This document shows, piece by piece, positions 6,697 through 9,833 of a DNA stretch of 9,833 nucleotides. The position numbers were made by a program, and so were the translations under genes. The DNA is from Deltaproteobacteria bacterium (lineage in GTDB: Bacteria; CG2-30-53-67). The DNA lies in assembly GCA_013151235.1 (NCBI GenBank), contig JAADIO010000045.1, positions 1-9,833 on the forward strand, given 5' to 3'. Each line of letters begins with the position of its first letter. Within the stretch, counting starts at the first letter, position 1. The notes under the pieces were generated by a model, which was given only the letters and a program-made list of their open reading frames with translations, searched no databases and was not told where the DNA came from.

Positions 6697-7686
6697 TTAT
6701 CTTGAAACCTTGGCCCGAGGTTCCATCTCGATCACGTCAATCGGGCAGACATCAACACAGGCCCGACACCCCACACATTTCTCCGGATCAACCACATGAA
6801 GTTTCCCTGTCTCACCGGTAATCGCCTTCACGGGACAGACCTTGACACACTCCGTACAGCCGTCGCACTTCTCCCCGATCACCGCAAGAGGATGGAGACC
6901 CGCCAACTGATCCTCGATCACCTTCGTCGGGCACTTGGCCACACAGAGACCGCATTGCCGGCACTTCTCCGGAATCACCCGGGCCAGGAAGCGGTCCATC
7001 TCGATCGCCTCGAAGGGGCAGACCTTTTTGCAGAGGCTGCATCCGATACAGCCGACGGTACAGATCTTTTTCACCGCCGCCCCCTTGTCATGAGAGGAGC
7101 AAAGCACGGTCACCTTCTTGTGGATCGGAAGGAGCTGGATAATCTTCTTCGGACAGGCGGCCACGCAGTTGCCGCAGCTCGTACACTTCGATTCATCAAT
7201 CACCGGCAGACCATCCGGGCTCATCGTAATCGCGTCAAAGGGACAGGCACGCATACAGGTCCCGAACCCGAGACAGCCGTATCCACAGGCCTTGCTTCCG
7301 CCCGCCACCAGCGCCGCCGCCCGACAGTCCGAAACACCATGGTAGGTATATTTTTCTTTCGCCGCTGCATGCCCCCCCTTGCAGAGAAGCCGCGCCACGA
7401 CAGGATCCCTGGTCTCGGCCTCCACACCGAGGATCTTTGCGATCACCCCGGCCGTCTCACCTCCCCCGACCGGACAGCCGCTGATCGGAGCACTCCCTTT
7501 CACCATCGCCTCGGCCATACCGCTGCACCCGGGAAAACCGCACCCCCCGCAGTTCGCCCCCGGCAGGGCCTCTAAAATCGCCTCCTGCTTCGGGTCCACC
7601 TTCACGGCAAACTTTTTGGAAGCCACCCCCAGACCGAAGGCGGCCAGGACCCCCAGACCACCCAAACTCAATATTGCCTCAATCAT
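6697..7686 (-). CDS. rnfB: Rnf complex polyferredoxin subunit RnfB
   Basis: RnfB is the electron-entry subunit of the membrane Rnf complex, which couples ferredoxin oxidation and NAD+ reduction to ion transport. The 329-aa protein has an N-terminal membrane helix (about 1-24), then a Fes-type four-cysteine domain (Cys46, Cys49, Cys54, Cys71). Six ferredoxin-type [4Fe-4S] motifs follow, beginning near Cys134, 168, 213, 242, 274 and 304, most as CxxCxxCxxxCP. It thus resembles the long RnfB of anaerobes rather than the short gammaproteobacterial form. It follows rnfA after a 154-bp gap containing a repeat. A purine-rich GGGGAAAAG precedes the ATG but is part of that repeat-derived sequence. Confidence 0.94.
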   Translation of the reverse strand: MIEAILSLGGLGVLAAFGLGVASKKFAVKVDPKQEAILEALPGANCGGCGFPGCSGMAEAMVKGSAPISGCPVGGGETAGVIAKILGVEAETRDPVVARLLCKGGHAAAKEKYTYHGVSDCRAAALVAGGSKACGYGCLGFGTCMRACPFDAITMSPDGLPVIDESKCTSCGNCVAACPKKIIQLLPIHKKVTVLCSSHDKGAAVKKICTVGCIGCSLCKKVCPFEAIEMDRFLARVIPEKCRQCGLCVAKCPTKVIEDQLAGLHPLAVIGEKCDGCTECVKVCPVKAITGETGKLHVVDPEKCVGCRACVDVCPIDVIEMEPRAKVSR

Positions 7687-7840
7687 TTTTGATCTTTTCC
7701 CCGTGACTCCCTGTGTTCCCCTTGGTTCGTCGCTTTCTGCTTTTGATCTTGTTCTTCTCTTCGCCCTTGGCGTTCTCTGCGAGAGATGGGGTTGGTTTTA
7801 AGATCCGCCTCTCGCCAAGCCCGCAAAGATCACGAAGCCG
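7687..7840. repeat. Repeat-derived insertion between rnfA and rnfB
   Basis: This 154-bp spacer is unlike a normal operon gap. It contains an imperfect inverted repeat: CTTGGCG plus GAGAG at 7766-7785 against CTCTCGCCAAG at 7809-7819. On the minus strand it also has tracts such as CTCGCAGAGAACGCCAAGG and CAAGGGGAACACAGGGAG. These words resemble dispersed CGCAAAG/GCCAAGG intergenic repeats seen in environmental bacterial genomes, which is recollection rather than a search. It is distinct from the CGTAAAAAGTC family. Confidence 0.5.
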
Positions 7841-8419
7841 TCACTTCACCAGCCCCGAAAACCCCATGAACGCCAGCGACAGCAACCCCGCCGTCACCAG
7901 GGCGATCGGCATCCCCTTGAAGGTCTCCGGAACCCGGGCCAGGGCAATCCGTTCCCGCAGCCCTGCAAAAAGAACCAGCGCCAGGGTAAAACCAACTGCA
8001 GCTGAAAAACCGAAGACCGTGGTCTCAACAAAATTAAAATCCTTCTGCACGTTCAGAATCGCCACACCGAGGACGGCGCAGTTCGTCGTAATCAGAGGAA
8101 GAAAGATTCCGAGGGAACCGTAAAGAGCCGGGCTCGTTTTCTGGATCACCATCTCCACCAACTGCACCAGGGCGGCAATCACCAAGATGAAGGCAATCGT
8201 CTGAAGATACTCGATCCCGTAGGGAACAAGAATGTAGCGCTGAACGAGGAAAGTCACTACCGAGGCCACAGTCATCACGAAGATCACGGCCATCCCCATC
8301 CCGACCGCCGTCTCCACCTTCTTCGAGACCCCTAAAAAGGGGCAGATCCCCAAGAATCGGGCCAAAACAAAATTGTTGACCAGGACCGCCCCGATCACCA
8401 GTAGAAAGATCTCAAACAT
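7841..8419 (-). CDS. rnfA: Rnf complex membrane subunit RnfA
   Basis: RnfA is an integral membrane subunit of the Rnf ferredoxin:NAD+ oxidoreductase, homologous to NqrE. The 192-aa protein is almost wholly hydrophobic, with about six predicted membrane helices. It has the family signatures [17 protein letters not shown] and [13 protein letters not shown]. Cys26 and Cys114 sit where RnfA/NqrE proteins contribute to the intramembrane iron-sulfur centre shared with RnfE. Length is normal. GGAG lies 6 nt before the ATG. It precedes rnfB, as in rnfCDGEAB operons, but the upstream rnfE is absent and a promoter plus mobile-element remnants occupy its place. Confidence 0.95.
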   Translation of the reverse strand: MFEIFLLVIGAVLVNNFVLARFLGICPFLGVSKKVETAVGMGMAVIFVMTVASVVTFLVQRYILVPYGIEYLQTIAFILVIAALVQLVEMVIQKTSPALYGSLGIFLPLITTNCAVLGVAILNVQKDFNFVETTVFGFSAAVGFTLALVLFAGLRERIALARVPETFKGMPIALVTAGLLSLAFMGFSGLVK

Positions 8420-8450
8420 ATCTCACTCCACACGATACATGATTTTCGAC

Positions 8451-8479
8451 ATAGTAGGGTTCGCGAAGAAAAATGTCAA
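8451..8479 (-). promoter_or_regulatory. Sigma70-type promoter of rnfAB
   Basis: On the minus strand a perfect TTGACA (8479-8474) is followed after exactly 17 bp by TACTAT (8456-8451), 4 of 6 to the -10 consensus. Transcription would start near 8444, giving a leader of about 25 nt before the rnfA ATG at 8419. Confidence 0.65.
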
Positions 8480-8496
8480 GAGGGAATGAGCGCCTG

Positions 8497-8517
8497 CGCC
8501 CCGATTACCCCGGGGCG
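8497..8517. repeat. GC-rich hairpin between rnfA promoter and the DUF6431-like gene
   Basis: CGCCCCG and CGGGGCG form a perfect 7-bp stem with a 7-nt loop. No T-run follows on either strand, so it is not a standard terminator. It could belong to the end of the mobile element at its right. Confidence 0.4.
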
Positions 8518-8548
8518 GTGGGCTTAGCAAAGGAATGCGGCAGGGAAA

Positions 8549-9151
8549 ATGAATGTCGATGCTCGGCTTTGTGGAGGGACCCCGTTCCTCCCCTCCGGAG
8601 CGTTGGGTAAGACCCGCCCCGGCAGTTGCCCCCGATGTCATTCCGACCGGCTCTGGGGTCACGGTTTTGTAGAGAGGCTATTTGACGGTTTTTCCGTTCC
8701 CCTGTTGATAAGACGTTACCGGTGCAGTCTGTGCGGCTGCATCATCACCCTCCGGCCGGACAGCCATTTCCCCCGGATCCAGGCGCCAAAAGAGGAGATT
8801 CGATCCGCTCTTTCCCACCGGATTGCAACCGGCCGATAGCCTGCCGGTCGACGGCCCACCGGCCGATGGCCCACCGGCCTCTTCCCGCCCCGTGCCCGGC
8901 ACTATTTGCGCAATCTGAGGCGAAACGCCCTGGCTTCTCTGTCCGATCTATGGAAAGGGGGTCTGCCGGCGGCCTTTGACACCCTGATCGATCGAGGACA
9001 TATCCCTGTCTGCGTGCAACGCACAGGCAGGCCGCTCTGCCGGCCCATTGAATCCGCTTGTACGACTGATGGCGGGTCACCCTACCGGGGTTTGCCGGTG
9101 ACAACCCCTTTTTTCTCATGGTACGGTCCATCAAACCATCAAAGAAAATAG
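8549..9151 (+). pseudogene. DUF6431-like zinc-ribbon transposon-associated gene with an amber stop
   Basis: One reading frame spans the whole interval but contains a TAG at 8837-8839. The first part (96 aa) has a zinc-binding layout, CPRCHSDRLWGHG and then YRCSLCGC, followed by ITLRPDSHFPRIQ. I recognise this as the DUF6431 type usually found next to transposase genes, but only from memory. After the stop the same frame continues with RARHYLRNLRRNALASLSDLWKGGLPAAFDTLIDRG, which fits a C-terminal continuation. The local duplication ACCGGCCGATRGCC shows TGG in one copy and TAG in the other, so the stop looks like a Trp-to-amber mutation. The frame ends where the RAYT remnant's left repeat begins. 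AGGG precedes the ATG. No intact transposase partner is present. Confidence 0.6.
9087..9114 (+). terminator. Possible rho-independent terminator
   Basis: GGGGTT (9087-9092) and AACCCC (9103-9108) make a 6-bp stem with a 10-nt loop, followed directly by TTTTTT (9109-9114). It lies inside the nominal tail of the broken DUF6431-like frame, suggesting that the last residues of that frame are not original coding sequence. Confidence 0.45.
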
Positions 9152-9166
9152 GAACAGCGACCATTA
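9142..9166. repeat. Left inverted repeat of the RAYT remnant
   Basis: The plus strand reads AAAATAGGAACAGCGACCAT. The minus strand at 9567-9593 reads AAAATAGGGACAGCGACCAT, a single mismatch. The pair brackets the transposase remnant. Confidence 0.75.
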
Positions 9167-9531
9167 TATTCCTTTGCGTGGCCGCCCTCTCTTCTTTGCC
9201 ATTGAATCTCGGCCAACGATCTTTCCAATCTTTCGAATAAATGCATCCCCACCGCAAGGACGTCCGGTAAGGGAATTTCTTCTGAGAGCACTCACCAACC
9301 GGTCATCCTCTCTTTCCATTAACTAACCACGCCAATCCTGAATTCTGGTTGTCAGATTGCAATCTCCCCACAAAACAAGATCCGTTTCACTTTTGATATG
9401 ACTTTTCGCACTTGACCACTTGTAATTCTCGTAAAATCTCCATCTTCTTCAAATACCGTCTGACGGTAGTTGCCCCTCTGTGTCACATGATGCGGATATC
9501 CCTGGGCTACGGCTCTTGCTATTCTTGGCAT
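9164..9531 (-). pseudogene. Internally deleted REP-associated tyrosine transposase (RAYT, Y1_Tnp)
   Basis: RAYT proteins are single-strand HUH/Y1 transposases linked to REP sequences. From the ATG at 9531 the first 35 codons read MPRIARAVAQGYPHHVTQRG then NYRQTVFEEDGDFTR, a classic RAYT N-terminus. At about 9427 the frame changes by one and joins a C-terminal part: NYKWSSAKSHIKS, a TAG stop at 9325-9323, then LTGRPCGGDAFIRKIGK and a basic KKRGRPRKGI tail with TAA at 9166-9164. The middle, which should hold the HxH metal motif and catalytic Tyr, is absent. At 368 bp it is far shorter than a normal RAYT gene. It is dead, but it identifies the family that could mobilise nearby repeats. Confidence 0.82.
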
Positions 9532-9566
9532 GAGAAGGATGTATCATATTTCCAAAGCTGTCAATA

Positions 9567-9593
9567 AAAATGGTCGCTGTCCCTATTTTCTTG
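9567..9593. repeat. Right inverted repeat of the RAYT remnant
   Basis: This is the partner of 9142-9166 on the opposite strand, with the core GGTCGCTGTCCCTATTTTC. A second copy of its outer 10 bp TATTTTCTTG (9584-9593) follows at 9596-9605, right at the junction with the next repeat element. Confidence 0.75.
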
Positions 9594-9603
9594 TGTATTT
9601 TCT

Positions 9604-9756
9604 TGAAGTCGTAAAAAGTCCGTTCGACCCTTCGACACGCTCAGGACGAACGGTGTAAGTCATTGATATTCCGTTCGTGTGGTTCGGCAAGCTTCCGAGC
9701 ATGGTGAGCTTGCCGAACCACATGCTCGGAAAGCTTAATGGACCGTTCGTGGTGAG
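9604..9756. mobile_element. Truncated MITE/REP-like element copy C
   Basis: It begins TGAAGTCGTAAAAAGTC, matching the right end of copy A (opposite strand), and carries CGAACGGTGTAAGTCATTGA and one 48-bp-type unit with TCCGAGCATG and CATGCTCGGA arms. It stops at CCGTTCGTGGTGAG, where the sequence switches into the REP-like tract at 9757-9794, so the second terminus is missing. The minus-strand frame over it is not a gene. Confidence 0.75.
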
Positions 9757-9794
9757 ACATAATGGCTGACAGTTGGCAAAAAAGTGCCTGCCCC
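9757..9794. repeat. REP-like tract, inverted relative to 38-80
   Basis: ATGGCTGACAGTTGG, an A-rich stretch and CCTGCCCC match the left window end in opposite orientation. TTGCCAACG just after could pair with the earlier GTTGGCAA as a hairpin. Bases 9800-9833 show nothing recognisable. Confidence 0.55.
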
Positions 9795-9833
9795 TTGCCA
9801 ACGTGGGTTATGCTGGAAATTATTAACCCCGGC

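Noticed and set aside
6796-7575. 259-codon plus-strand frame opposite rnfB
   Set aside because: It is antisense to the cysteine-motif-rich rnfB, and its His/Arg/Pro-rich composition is typical of a shadow frame.
8745-9257. 170-codon minus-strand frame across the mobile-element debris
   Set aside because: It runs antisense to the DUF6431-like remnant and out of frame through the RAYT remnant, with no recognisable features.

Overview
This 9.8 kb window is a high-GC bacterial chromosome fragment. Three things point to a Desulfobacterota (Deltaproteobacteria)-like or similar anaerobic environmental lineage: the yebC-ruvC-ruvA-ruvB order, rnfA followed by a long polyferredoxin-type rnfB, and short intergenic repeats built on 'GTTCGACAGGCTCACC' and 'CGTAAAAAGTC' words. 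This placement is an inference from gene order and repeat style, not a phylogeny.

Region 1 (about 124-5140, minus strand) is a housekeeping operon read from right to left: yebC, ruvC, ruvA, ruvB, queH, queA. RuvA, RuvB and RuvC form the Holliday-junction branch-migration and resolution machine. QueA and QueH are the last two enzymes of queuosine tRNA modification. Genes abut or overlap by 4 nt, except between ruvA and ruvB, where a 329-bp repeat element with a probable target-site duplication has been inserted. The duplicated bases appear to preserve the ruvB ribosome-binding site.

Region 2 (about 5140-6620) carries a divergent plus-strand gene. Its product has an intact receiver (REC) domain, a coiled coil and a histidine-kinase-like core whose phosphoacceptor His and ATP-binding boxes are degraded, so it is probably a pseudokinase-type response regulator. 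A second copy of the repeat element lies between its good sigma70-type promoter and its start codon.

Region 3 (about 6697-8480, minus strand) holds rnfA and rnfB, two subunits of the membrane Rnf ferredoxin:NAD+ oxidoreductase. They have a clear promoter just upstream of rnfA. The other subunit genes (rnfC, D, G, E) are not in the window. A different repeat-derived sequence lies between rnfA and rnfB.

Region 4 (about 8490-9833) is a graveyard of mobile DNA. It contains a zinc-ribbon, DUF6431-like transposon-associated gene killed by one amber codon, then an internally deleted REP-associated tyrosine transposase (RAYT) remnant between inverted repeats, then a truncated copy of the repeat element. 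Both window ends carry related repeat junctions in opposite orientation. This might mean that the contig was broken at repeats.
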